64,000 nucleotides of DNA from DATCYX01 sp963714425 (GTDB taxonomy: Bacteria > Chloroflexota > Anaerolineae > Anaerolineales > UBA4823): NCBI GenBank assembly GCA_963714425.1, contig CAVQOI010000005.1:1-64000 (forward strand). The letters are read 5' to 3'. The position numbers were made by a program, and so were the translations under genes. Below are positions 36,493 to 44,254 of the stretch, piece by piece; position 1 is the first letter of the stretch, and each line of letters begins with the position of its first letter. The notes beneath the pieces were generated by a model. That model did not search any database. It saw only the letters and a list, made by a program, of their open reading frames with translations, and was not told the DNA's origin.

Positions 36493-37878
36493 TTAAGGTG
36501 CTGGAACAGGGTAGAGCGGGTCAGCAGTTGCGACATCTGCTGGAGCAATGATCACGCGCACCAGTTCACCAGCTTCATTCTTCTGCCATTGGGCAACAAC
36601 CATTTTGTGAGCTAATTGCAACCCGTGGGCTTCTTCGGAAGTGTCGAATTGGATGCCACCGTAGAAGGTGAATAGGTTCATGGCGTTCAATGCGGCTTTG
36701 ACGGCTTCAGGATCAACCGAGTCTGCATCGATGATGGCTTTCTGCAAAACAAGTCCCGCAGCATAACCACCGGCGACATGGTAGGTCGGGGGATCGCCAA
36801 ACGCCGCTTCGTAAGCAGCGGCGAATTCTTCACCAGTAGGGCCGAACCATTCTATCCCCTGGTTGCCAGCTTCTTCTTCTGTATGGGTAGCGGCAAGTTC
36901 CCATTGGCTGGAAGTTGCAATGCCCAGGGCAGCATCCCCTAGCTCGGGGAATTTCGTATCGGCGGGGGCTACCAGCAGGTATGCGAAATTGAGGCCGATA
37001 TTCCGGTCGTAGAGGCTGCGAGCCAGCGCAGTGCCATCATTGTAGTGTCCACCTCCGAGTAGAACGGTCGCGCCGGACCCGGCGATCTTGTTCACGATGG
37101 GGCCAAAATCGGCGGTGTCTGAAGCATATCCTTCTTCGAGCACGATTTCGAAGCCATTGGCTTCCAGATAGGGCTTGATGCCTTCTGCTACGCCCGTAGA
37201 GAACTTGTCGCTTTCATGAACGAGGGCGATTTTGGCTTCTGGATCCAATTGTTTCAGCATGTCCACTGTGCTTGCCATGTATAGGCTGCCGGGTGTGTAC
37301 AGCTGGAACAGGCTGGTATTACCGGTTTTGTAGGCATCATCATCCGCTGCACCGGCAGTGATCATGACCTTAGCGTTCTGTTCGGCTACAATCGATGCTG
37401 CGGATGTCAGGCCAGACGAGTATGGGCTGATCAGGAAATCGGCGTTATCTTCGGTAATTAGGCGAGTATACAGCTCTTGTACCCGTTCGGCGTTAGATTC
37501 GTCGTCGTATGTCTTGAAATCGAACTTGACCACAGTGCCATCGCTTAATGTGATCCCGCCAGCTTCATTGAGCTGATTCATCCATAGAGTAAACCCATTT
37601 ACCTGTCGCTTTGAAGATACTTCCTGCGAGCCGGTTAACGACGATGTGAAGCCGATCACAACGGTTTGTTCGACCATCGGCGGTTCAGCGGGCGCTTCGG
37701 TTGGAGCAGGCTCTTCCATAGCCTCAGTTTCAACGGGCTCCTCCATTGCCTCGGGTTCGGTGGGTGCTGGCGCTTGTGTCGGCTGTTGGGGTTCGGGCGT
37801 TGCTTGTGGCGCGCAGGCAGCCAGCATCAAACTAGCTAGTACCAGGACCGATAGAATGGAAAACAGAGTTCGTTTCAT
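36493..37878 (-). CDS. livK: Branched-chain amino acid ABC transporter substrate-binding lipoprotein
   Basis: A 461-residue periplasmic-binding protein type I. The signal peptide ends in LMLAAC (lipobox), followed by a Pro/Glu/Thr-rich tether to about residue 70. The mature fold begins VVIGFTSSLTGSQEVSSKRQVNGFTLWM and contains YDDESNAERVQELYTRLI and SPYSSGLTSAASIVAE. It delivers leucine-type amino acids, or possibly amides or other small ligands, to LivHMGF. Strong AAGGAG precedes ATG 37878. First gene of the operon. Confidence 0.92.
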   Translation of the reverse strand: MKRTLFSILSVLVLASLMLAACAPQATPEPQQPTQAPAPTEPEAMEEPVETEAMEEPAPTEAPAEPPMVEQTVVIGFTSSLTGSQEVSSKRQVNGFTLWMNQLNEAGGITLSDGTVVKFDFKTYDDESNAERVQELYTRLITEDNADFLISPYSSGLTSAASIVAEQNAKVMITAGAADDDAYKTGNTSLFQLYTPGSLYMASTVDMLKQLDPEAKIALVHESDKFSTGVAEGIKPYLEANGFEIVLEEGYASDTADFGPIVNKIAGSGATVLLGGGHYNDGTALARSLYDRNIGLNFAYLLVAPADTKFPELGDAALGIATSSQWELAATHTEEEAGNQGIEWFGPTGEEFAAAYEAAFGDPPTYHVAGGYAAGLVLQKAIIDADSVDPEAVKAALNAMNLFTFYGGIQFDTSEEAHGLQLAHKMVVAQWQKNEAGELVRVIIAPADVATADPLYPVPAP

Positions 37879-37999
37879 TTTTCTTCTCCTTTTTAAGTGG
37901 CTATCTTTGAAGTTAACAAATCATCCAGCATACTCATTGTATATATTGTTTGAAAATATAGACTAAACAGATATAAAGATTTGTAAAAAAGCTGTAAAT

Positions 38000-38042
38000 A
38001 AAAGCAAAAACGTGCCAATGGGTCTGGTACGTTTTTGCTTTT
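38000..38042 (-). terminator. Terminator hairpin downstream of tmRNA
   Basis: An inverted repeat of 17 bp with one mismatch (38000-38016 with 38026-38042) and a 9-nt loop; A/T-rich ends give a U-rich tail on the minus strand. It begins directly after the tmRNA CCA end. Confidence 0.75.
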
Positions 38043-38043
38043 A

Positions 38044-38441
38044 TGGTGGAGATGGGGGGATTCGAACCCCCGTCCGAAAGATTCGTCCCGCGAATATCTA
38101 CGAGCGTAGTCGGTTTATGGGTGTCGCCGCCAGCGTCCAGACCGACAAAGGAGGCTGGCAGCCAGCCGCTCGGACCCGAAAGCCCTTCTTTCGCACGGTT
38201 AGCGGCGTCTGGTGCGGCACTCTATCTTTGTTTCGCCCGATCCTACCACCGGATAGAGGGCGGGGCAGGCGGACGCGGTCCTACGTTGAGGACCGGCTAC
38301 TCTTGCGATCGCTTATGCAGCGAGCGGAAGGGCAGCGTAGTTTGTGCTTTTGGCACTTATGGTTTGCGCTGATTTAACGATCTCGGCGCCTATCGGCTCG
38401 CAATCCGGGGCCAGCTTCTCCCGTCGAAGCCTGTCATCCCC
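38044..38441 (-). ncRNA. ssrA: Transfer-messenger RNA (tmRNA)
   Basis: The minus strand begins GGGGATGACAGGCTTCGACG, the conserved tmRNA 5' end. It finishes with a T-arm (GGGGGTTCGAATCCCCC), CATCTCC acceptor strand and encoded CCA at 38044-38046. The two ends form a 7-bp acceptor stem with one G-U pair. The internal tag frame ends at TAA 38313-38315. Reading back gives AQTISAKSTNYAALPLAA (38316-38369) if resume is at GCG; the C-terminal LPLAA is the expected degron, but the resume codon is not certain. tmRNA rescues ribosomes stalled on broken messages. Length 398 nt is normal. Confidence 0.95.
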
Positions 38442-38450
38442 GTGCTGAGG

Positions 38451-38478
38451 ATTATAACATAGCCCAAAAATTTCATAA
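38451..38478 (-). promoter_or_regulatory. ssrA: tmRNA promoter
   Basis: TATAAT (38451-38456) lies 9 nt before the predicted tmRNA 5' base. A weak -35 candidate TTATGA (38473-38478) is 16 nt further upstream. The short space is shared with the divergent sigma-factor gene, which has its own TATACT at 38495-38500. Confidence 0.6.
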
Positions 38479-38534
38479 TTGTATGTGTTGATGTTATACT
38501 CGCTGTGAAACTTTTCTCTCTAGGCAGGGTTATT

Positions 38535-39113
38535 ATGAATGAACCCTGCCACCATAAGGTGAAGTCTGTGGCAGAGCTCAAAGATGAGGCCATACTAAGT
38601 CTGGCGTCACAAGGTGACGGAGAAGCCTTCGGAGAACTTTACCAGCGCTACGTCAGCCGGATTTATAACTATATCTATTATCGGACAGGGAACGCCAGCG
38701 ACGCCGAAGACCTAACTGCCCGTGTCTTCTACCGGGCTATGCGTCATATTGGAACCTACCGTGATCGTGGTTTACCTTTTTCAGCCTGGCTTTACCGGAT
38801 CGCCCACAACCTGGTGGCAAACTGGCACCGCGATAATAGCCGTCGCAAGGAAATTCCTCTCGAGGAAGGCGTGCATGGGAATTTAGGCGGGAGCCATCCA
38901 GAGAGTGATCTGCTCAAATGGGAAGAAAGGGAACGGTTGATGCGAGTGATCCGTACCCTATCCCCTGAAAGGCAACAACTATTGATCTTAAAATTCGTTG
39001 AGCATATGTCCAATTCAGAGATTGGTCTGATTATGGGACGGTCTGAGGGGGCAGTCAAGAGCCTGTATCACCGGACGCTCCTGGCACTTCGAGATGAGTA
39101 CAGTCATTTATAA
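38535..39113 (+). CDS. ECF-type RNA polymerase sigma factor
   Basis: About 192 residues. Region 2 is GDGEAFGELYQRYVSRIYNYIYYRTGNASDAEDLTARVFYRAM with AWLYRIAHNLVANWHRDN. Region 4 is IRTLSPERQQLLILKFVEHMSNSEIGLIMGRSEGAVKSLYHRTLLAL. This is a sigma-70 family, group 4 factor. A frame is open from GTG 38505, but a likely -10 (TATACT, 38495-38500) is too close, so ATG 38535 is chosen. The next gene, 10 nt on, encodes a small membrane protein that could be its partner or anti-sigma factor. Confidence 0.9.
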   Translation: MNEPCHHKVKSVAELKDEAILSLASQGDGEAFGELYQRYVSRIYNYIYYRTGNASDAEDLTARVFYRAMRHIGTYRDRGLPFSAWLYRIAHNLVANWHRDNSRRKEIPLEEGVHGNLGGSHPESDLLKWEERERLMRVIRTLSPERQQLLILKFVEHMSNSEIGLIMGRSEGAVKSLYHRTLLALRDEYSHL

Positions 39114-39123
39114 GGTAAGTTGA

Positions 39124-39471
39124 ATGAAACGAGCAGTTAAGTCCATCTTCAAGGGCAACGTACAAGATTTTAGCGAGTTCGAGCGCCAGATTGCGGCTGC
39201 CCTCGAGCCCGTTTCGCCCCCCGATATGTTTGTGCGTGAACTACGCGAAAAATTATTAAATCAAATTGAAGAAACCCGATTTGGGAATAAGATCAGCACA
39301 AAGAACATATTCTTGCTCATCATCGCCGGTTTTCTGAGCATAATATTGGTCATTGCTACTGTTGCACGAGTAATAATTTCCCTTATCGCGGGCATACGTT
39401 TGTTCGATAAAGTGCGAAGCGAACGGGGGAATAAACGAAAACGGGCTACCAGCACGACTGAAGAAGGCTAG
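39124..39471 (+). CDS. Small single-pass membrane protein, putative partner of the ECF sigma factor
   Basis: A 115-residue protein: soluble N-terminus with FERQIAAALEPVSPPDMFVRELREKLLNQIEE, a membrane segment at about 60-82 (NIFLLIIAGFLSIILVIATVARV), then a basic tail. The phrase LEPVSPPDMFVRELREKL resembles N-terminal segments of proteins encoded after ECF sigma factors in Chloroflexota. No zinc-binding HxxxCxxC anti-sigma motif is present. Function is inferred only from position. Confidence 0.65.
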   Translation: MKRAVKSIFKGNVQDFSEFERQIAAALEPVSPPDMFVRELREKLLNQIEETRFGNKISTKNIFLLIIAGFLSIILVIATVARVIISLIAGIRLFDKVRSERGNKRKRATSTTEEG

Positions 39472-39529
39472 GGGCGGCAAGATAGTATTCAGGCGAGTGC
39501 TGTGAGGGATTTAAACACCGAAGGGTTTC

Positions 39530-39737
39530 ATCCGATGCCAAGTGTGGTCAAGAAAGAGGATTCTAGCCACTGATTAAGCGCAGTAAACCATCCCCGCCTT
39601 TCACCCGGTTCGAGGGTGTTCATGGGTTCAGCGATAACACGCAAACATCCAGAAAACGATCCCAAAAATCAATAAATCAGGACAACTCCCAGGTAGACGA
39701 AAGCATTTCGGATAAACCAACTGGTGAGCAGAGGCAT
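39530..39737 (-). pseudogene. Remnant of a small membrane protein coupled to the DUF166 gene
   Basis: An ATG (39735-39737) overlaps the DUF166 stop as TAATG, a strong coupling signal, and opens MPLLTSWFIRNAFVYLGVVLIY before a TGA after 22 codons. A second frame then gives LLIFGIVFWMFACYR and the first frame resumes with LRVIAEPMNTLEPG and GWFTALNQWLESS. These pieces read like scattered parts of one hydrophobic protein, as in small haem-copper-oxidase-like proteins found beside NnrS-like genes. I take it as a decayed gene. The rest of 39472-39736 shows nothing recognisable. Confidence 0.4.
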
Positions 39738-40498
39738 TATTCGCTTAGATCTCCAGGCGTAAGGTAATTTATACTGCGATGAGGGCGGACTTGGGCTTCG
39801 ACATCGTCTTTTAAGACATTCCCTGATACGTGCATGAGCGTGTCCCCAAAATCAATATCTTTTCCCATGCTTGCGAGACAGGGGTAGTGATGGTGCAATA
39901 GACCAGCTTTTTCGCTAGCCTCATCCACCGAAACCCCAACCAGCTTTTCTGCAACGTAACGAGCACAGCCACAAACAGCATCTCTTTGTACTTGCACGGA
40001 GCTGATAGTACGTGATTTCTCGTCTACTTCAATTTCTAGATGAGGTTGACCGAAGTAGGACGCGAATTCGGAAATGAGTGGGCTCAGGTAGGTGATTCGC
40101 TGGCGGCGGGTGACGCCATAATCGGTTTCGGTGAGCGAACATAGCGGTTTAGGCGTCGCGCAGACGACCCCAATATTATCCAGCCATCCTCGCAGCTGGC
40201 GTGCAAGGCCGCGGGGCAGCCAGGCTTCATTATCTACAGAGGCAATTACAGCTTGTGCGCCCGTCATTTTGGCGATATCTGGGATAAGCTCAGCAACTCC
40301 ACGGTGCTCAGCAAACGAGAGAATGAGATCACTCTCAGGCAGTTCGGAAGGGAGGTAATCTTCGGGATAATCGAGAATTAGTGGAAATGTGGCAGGCGCC
40401 CGCCAGGTAACGATCTCCCAGGAGGGGGGTGCATGTTTCCGGATATTGTCAGCGTGACGGACCCCGTAATCACCTGAGATAATTGCCAAGATGCGCAT
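39737..40498 (-). CDS. DUF166 family protein
   Basis: About 253 residues. It begins MRILAIISGDYGVRHADNIRKHAP and contains DNEAWLPRGLARQL, CATPKPLCSL and the Cys-rich VQRDAVCGCARYVAEKLVG with HHHYPCLASM. These are the DUF166 landmarks, best known from archaea where some members have been labelled possible thymidylate synthases; that activity is unproven here. Clustered Cys and His suggest metal or iron-sulfur binding. ATG 40498 lies 2 nt after the upstream gene's stop and is preferred to TTG 40504. Confidence 0.8.
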   Translation of the reverse strand: MRILAIISGDYGVRHADNIRKHAPPSWEIVTWRAPATFPLILDYPEDYLPSELPESDLILSFAEHRGVAELIPDIAKMTGAQAVIASVDNEAWLPRGLARQLRGWLDNIGVVCATPKPLCSLTETDYGVTRRQRITYLSPLISEFASYFGQPHLEIEVDEKSRTISSVQVQRDAVCGCARYVAEKLVGVSVDEASEKAGLLHHHYPCLASMGKDIDFGDTLMHVSGNVLKDDVEAQVRPHRSINYLTPGDLSE

Positions 40499-40500
40499 AG

Positions 40501-41589
40501 TCAAATCCTTTTGGCCAGAGATTTTTGCCGTTCAATTAAAATCGTAGTGATTACGATTCCCAGAAATAGCAGCACTGCAACGCCATTTACTAAGCCTCCC
40601 CAACGACGGAGTACCGCATTTGTAGCCAGGTCGCCTGCCAGGCGCATGACCAGAGAGCTGTGTAGGAGAACCAAGGGAAAATAAAAATTATTGGTGAACC
40701 CTACTGGAAAACCCAGTACTGCAGGAAAGATAATTGGCGCGTGACCGAAGATCATTGAGATGACAAACCCCACCAAAATGGAATGCAAAAAAGCATCGTA
40801 CCCAAGCCCACCTGCCATACCGCCCAGGGTAATCCCCAGCAGACCGCCAATCCCCAGCCAAATAAAACCGGAGAGCAAGCAATACGCTGCATAGCGTGGC
40901 AAGCCTGGCTGCCGGATTGTTCGTCGGGAGATATCGTTCGCCAGAAACCAGGAAGCCAGAGCAATCAAACCCAGGCCGAATAATCGTGTCCCCAGTGAGT
41001 GGGTGATGGCAGCAATGAACAATCCTACAATCATGAGTGTGATGCAGAAGGTGAAAGCAAGATTGGTAAGGCGCGAGATGCGTTGTAACTTACCCAGCTC
41101 CAAACGCTCTCCAGCAATGGTCAAAACGAGAAACGCAATCCACCACAAAACCACACGGGGAATTGACCAACCACTTAACCACAAGACATTACCGATAGCA
41201 AAAAATAGGGCACCGAGGGCCATCGTCAAGGTGTACGCTGCAAACTGCTTGCGAAGTATGACATAAAATATGCCCACTAAAAAGAAGCTCCCCGATGTCA
41301 GGAGGAGTATTCCCCCAGTCGAGGAGGTTGCAAAAATTATGAGCAATGCACCAAGGCCACTGAGCAAAGGACCAATATACATCCACGTTGCTCGAAGTGC
41401 AACAGCTCTTTCCAATCCGATCAGGGTGCCAAGGAAGCCAGCGACCATCAACGGACCATGAGATCCCGGTAGGGCGGGCAGCAAGGGAGGCCAGGTCCAT
41501 CCAATACGGATCAAGCCCGCCCAGAGTGCAGCTAAAAATGAAAGTAAAGCCAGCGCAAGAAATGGTGCATTTGTTCGGTATCGCGGCAT
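40501..41589 (-). CDS. NnrS-like / haem-copper-like 12-helix membrane protein
   Basis: A 362-residue protein with about 12 hydrophobic helices. Conserved histidines lie at helix ends, as in NnrS: LPGSHGPLMVAGFLGTLIGLERAV, HSILVGFVISMIFGHAPIIFPAVLG and LVLLHSSLVMRLAGD. NnrS proteins are haem- and copper-containing membrane proteins linked to nitric oxide stress. Assignment to the NnrS-type superfamily is from the His-helix pattern; substrate unproven. It begins 6 nt after the cupin gene, in the same operon as DUF166. Confidence 0.65.
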   Translation of the reverse strand: MPRYRTNAPFLALALLSFLAALWAGLIRIGWTWPPLLPALPGSHGPLMVAGFLGTLIGLERAVALRATWMYIGPLLSGLGALLIIFATSSTGGILLLTSGSFFLVGIFYVILRKQFAAYTLTMALGALFFAIGNVLWLSGWSIPRVVLWWIAFLVLTIAGERLELGKLQRISRLTNLAFTFCITLMIVGLFIAAITHSLGTRLFGLGLIALASWFLANDISRRTIRQPGLPRYAAYCLLSGFIWLGIGGLLGITLGGMAGGLGYDAFLHSILVGFVISMIFGHAPIIFPAVLGFPVGFTNNFYFPLVLLHSSLVMRLAGDLATNAVLRRWGGLVNGVAVLLFLGIVITTILIERQKSLAKRI

Positions 41590-41595
41590 CTGACA

Positions 41596-41919
41596 TTAAT
41601 CTTTGAACATTAGTAAAAGCATTTTTGTGGGGGATTTCGCATAGATGCTATGAGGCAGATTAGCTTGCATGTGAGCCCAGGCTCCGGGTCGTGCATCGAA
41701 GGTGTCATTTCCAAGGGTCACCTTCGACTCACCTTCCAGGATGTGGAGCATAGCAGGCACCGACGCTGTGTGTTCGGAGAGCTCCTGACCTGAATCAAAG
41801 GCAAACAAGATTACTTTAATCCGGTCGTCTGTGAATAGGGTGCGGCTGATGATACTATCACGCTGAATCTCATGGACCTGATCTTGTATTTCGGCGAAGT
41901 ATTGGTACTCGGAGCTCAT
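41596..41919 (-). CDS. Small cupin-domain protein
   Basis: A 107-residue single-domain cupin: ILFAFDSGQELSEHTASVPAMLHILEGESKV (motif 1, with one His and the Glu) and PGAWAHMQANLPHSIYA (motif 2). Metal ligands are partly conserved, so binding of Fe, Mn or Zn is plausible. ATG 41919 has AGGAAAG 6-12 nt upstream and is preferred to the frame opening at 41961. Beside the NnrS-like gene it may help sense or detoxify a reactive species (inference). Confidence 0.82.
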   Translation of the reverse strand: MSSEYQYFAEIQDQVHEIQRDSIISRTLFTDDRIKVILFAFDSGQELSEHTASVPAMLHILEGESKVTLGNDTFDARPGAWAHMQANLPHSIYAKSPTKMLLLMFKD

Positions 41920-41941
41920 AATCTTTCCTTTTCGTGAAAAT

Positions 41942-42280
41942 TTATTTTGATAAAAGCTCACGGGCTAACCAGTGAGCTTCAGCAATAAGGTCAGCATCGA
42001 TGGGGAGCACGTGATCCGGAGTGATGCGAAGTATAAAGTGACCCATGATTTCCCTAGTCATCGGGGGGATTGTTGGTAGCTCAAGGAATGCTTTCATGTG
42101 CACATACGCACTCGGATTTGAGAGTTCAACACCTTGTCGCATCAAATACTCCGCCACAATGATGCCAACTGCCCTCCGAGCACAAACGCGCGCCTTACCC
42201 TCATTTCCTTGACGCCGAGCACCTTCAGCCTGATTGATTTCGTGGGTAAAGCGCGAGTCCCAGGATTGCCTGGATGTCAT
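41942..42280 (-). CDS. Conserved hypothetical protein, 112 aa
   Basis: An all-helical, soluble protein (MTSRQSWDSRFTHEINQAE...ARVCARRAVGIIVAEYL). The helical pattern and the R-rich second helix are loosely reminiscent of HEPN domains, but no catalytic R-x4-H is clear. ATG 42280 is chosen because the upstream frame (to 42394) overlaps the divergent gene. No function is assigned. Confidence 0.6.
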   Translation of the reverse strand: MTSRQSWDSRFTHEINQAEGARRQGNEGKARVCARRAVGIIVAEYLMRQGVELSNPSAYVHMKAFLELPTIPPMTREIMGHFILRITPDHVLPIDADLIAEAHWLARELLSK

Positions 42281-42317
42281 GTGAAGATTGTACCGTAAAA
42301 GACGGTAAAATACATGC

Positions 42318-42542
42318 ATGGCACAAGATCTGCGCAAGTACGCGCGCCAGACTACCACGCGGCTCATCATAGGCGGGATTGCTCTGCTATTCATAATTGG
42401 GGACGGTTTAATATATTTTTTCTATGGAGAAGAGGCAGGGGCGATGGCGACACTATGCTTAATCGTGGGTTTGTCGCCCCTCGTGGTAATTTGGCTGGCA
42501 CTTGAGGTGATTGGCTTGATTGCCCGCCGCGCGAACCGATGA
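42318..42542 (+). CDS. Small two-helix membrane protein
   Basis: A 74-residue protein with basic N-terminus (MAQDLRKYARQTTTRL) and two hydrophobic helices (IIGGIALLFIIGDGLIYFF and ATLCLIVGLSPLVVIWLALEVIGL). It overlaps the following hydrolase start by 4 nt (ATGA), supporting real expression. No family recognised. Confidence 0.65.
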   Translation: MAQDLRKYARQTTTRLIIGGIALLFIIGDGLIYFFYGEEAGAMATLCLIVGLSPLVVIWLALEVIGLIARRANR

Positions 42543-43207
42543 ATGAACTCGGATCCGCAGAAAAGGTCCAAATTGGGGATTGGAATTTGCGTTTGCGTAT
42601 CCCTGATGGTTCGGGGCCTTTTCCAGTAATCTTGATGCTTCATGGTTGGACAGGGGACGAAAACTCGATGTGGGTATTTGCCTCCCGTTTCCCCGAGAAC
42701 GCAATGCTGATTGCCCCGCGCGGACCCTTTCCAACACCTCTCGGTGGATTCGGATGGCATGCTTACAAGGCGAAGATATGGCCCTGGCTGGATGAATTCC
42801 AGCCTGCCCTAAAAGCGCTTGATACTCTTCTAACGCCAGAGAACTTTCCGCAAGCGAATATTGGGCACTTGCATTTGGTTGGCTTTAGTCAGGGGGCGGC
42901 ACTGGCCTTTTCGTTTTTACTGGAGAATGCCGGCAGAATCGCTTCCGTGGCAAGTTTGTCGGGTTTTTTGCCATACGGCGTGGATGCAATCGAAATCGAT
43001 GAGTCTCTGGCTGGAATTCCAATATTTATCGCACACGGCAGCGAGGACGATCTCGTGCCGGTTGACCGGGCGCGCGGTGCAGTGGCTTTCTTAGAAGCCG
43101 CGGGTGCCCGAGTAACCTATTGCGAGGATGAGGTAGGGCATAAACTCAGCACAAATTGCTTTCGGGGACTCGAATCCTTCTTTACAAAAGGTTTAGATCA
43201 CTGGTAA
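42539..43207 (+). CDS. Alpha/beta hydrolase (phospholipase/carboxylesterase type)
   Basis: A 222-residue serine hydrolase. The oxyanion strand is VILMLHGWTGDENSM, the nucleophile elbow is VGFSQGAAL, the acid Asp is in HGSEDDLVP and the His is in DEVGHKLS. Carboxylesterase/phospholipase YpfH-like family; acts on small esters in the cytoplasm. Coupled to the small membrane protein upstream. Its 3' end overlaps the convergent iron-sulfur gene by 15 nt. Confidence 0.88.
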   Translation: MNELGSAEKVQIGDWNLRLRIPDGSGPFPVILMLHGWTGDENSMWVFASRFPENAMLIAPRGPFPTPLGGFGWHAYKAKIWPWLDEFQPALKALDTLLTPENFPQANIGHLHLVGFSQGAALAFSFLLENAGRIASVASLSGFLPYGVDAIEIDESLAGIPIFIAHGSEDDLVPVDRARGAVAFLEAAGARVTYCEDEVGHKLSTNCFRGLESFFTKGLDHW

Positions 43208-44224
43208 CGGCTCTTCTATGGAGCGCCCTGCGACATAACTGAATTCAAGAGCCAATTGCTGGCGGATGTGATTGAAAATTGCGCTGAGGGGTTGGTGTTG
43301 CGGGCACGATTGCTCACACATACCACAACCTGCACAAGAGATCATCCAGCGCATGACGTCTTGGGGCAAGAGCCGACCAAGAGAATCCCGTCTTGGCGTA
43401 TCAACCGAGCATATTGGGCAGGCATCCAGGCAGGATTGGCAGCTCCCACAAGAGTACAACTGCTCGACAAGAGAATCAAGATCGGCTGGCATTACATCTG
43501 AGATGCCCTTGACCACTCTTTCTTGTGTGCGAGCCCTCCGTTCAGCCATTTGATCGAGCAGTTTCTGGCGCTGTTCGATGAGCTTATCCTCTGCTGGACC
43601 ATCGGTGATTGTTTCCAGATGCAAACTCTCAGCAATGCTATCATCTGGAGTAAATACGAGCATATACTGGCGTACTGGCACGCCTAGCACACCGATATTG
43701 ATGTCTGCATATTGGGCACCAGGGAATATACACAACTGGCATGCTGAGCGGTAACGGTAAGCCATGATCCCGCCCTGGCGAGCGAATTGGAGGGTTTCAT
43801 CGGTCAGTTCATCCGAAGAACCTTTTCGTTTTGAGCGCCAGGAGTACTCAGAAGACGGCAGAGTTCCCAAACAATCGATGCTGATCGTAAGCAAGCTTTT
43901 TAGCTGAATATCGGTGCGCTTTGCCATTTCGACGAGGGCGCGCAATTCGCAAGGGCGGAACATGGCAGCGTAAGAGGCTGATGATTCAGTAAGCAGATCA
44001 GGCACCAGTTTCGCCGCGTTAGTATTCATGATGGGTTTAAAGGGATTGACGGCGTCAAGCTGGGCTGGATTAACGATTAATTTGGGTTGTATGGAAGTTT
44101 CTGGCGAGCCGTTAATCGGCACCAACATTCCGTCTAGGCGGGACTGAAGCCAGACTGTGCGGATGAAATTGCGGAGCGTGTTTACGGGATCACCACGAGT
44201 ATTCAACACCCAACTGGTAGACAT
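43193..44224 (-). CDS. FrhB/FdhB-like iron-sulfur flavoprotein subunit
   Basis: A 343-residue protein. The N-terminal and middle region has the FrhB-type phrase FRPCELRALVEMAKR and SIDCLGT. The C-terminal third has two 4Fe-4S motifs (CGSCQSCLDACPIC, about 256-269, and CAGCGMCEQSCP, about 293-304). FrhB-like subunits carry FAD and pass electrons between F420, NAD(P)H or ferredoxin and iron-sulfur partners. It is the last gene of the cytochrome b / Rieske / HdrED-like operon, 30 nt after the HdrED-like gene, and could be that complex's electron entry point. Confidence 0.75.
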   Translation of the reverse strand: MSTSWVLNTRGDPVNTLRNFIRTVWLQSRLDGMLVPINGSPETSIQPKLIVNPAQLDAVNPFKPIMNTNAAKLVPDLLTESSASYAAMFRPCELRALVEMAKRTDIQLKSLLTISIDCLGTLPSSEYSWRSKRKGSSDELTDETLQFARQGGIMAYRYRSACQLCIFPGAQYADINIGVLGVPVRQYMLVFTPDDSIAESLHLETITDGPAEDKLIEQRQKLLDQMAERRARTQERVVKGISDVMPADLDSLVEQLYSCGSCQSCLDACPICSVDTPRRDSLGRLLPQDVMRWMISCAGCGMCEQSCPQHQPLSAIFNHIRQQLALEFSYVAGRSIEEPLPVI

Positions 44225-44254
44225 GACTGCCTCCTTTGCATTCCATTAAACCTA

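Noticed and set aside
38012..38377. Open frames over 38012-38377 on the + strand.
   Set aside because: They are antisense to the tmRNA; Arg/Pro-rich translation reflects the structured RNA.
39667..39672. TGA in the small coupled membrane protein as another selenocysteine.
   Set aside because: The following frame is broken and the position is inside a helix with no Cys in relatives; decay is the better reading.
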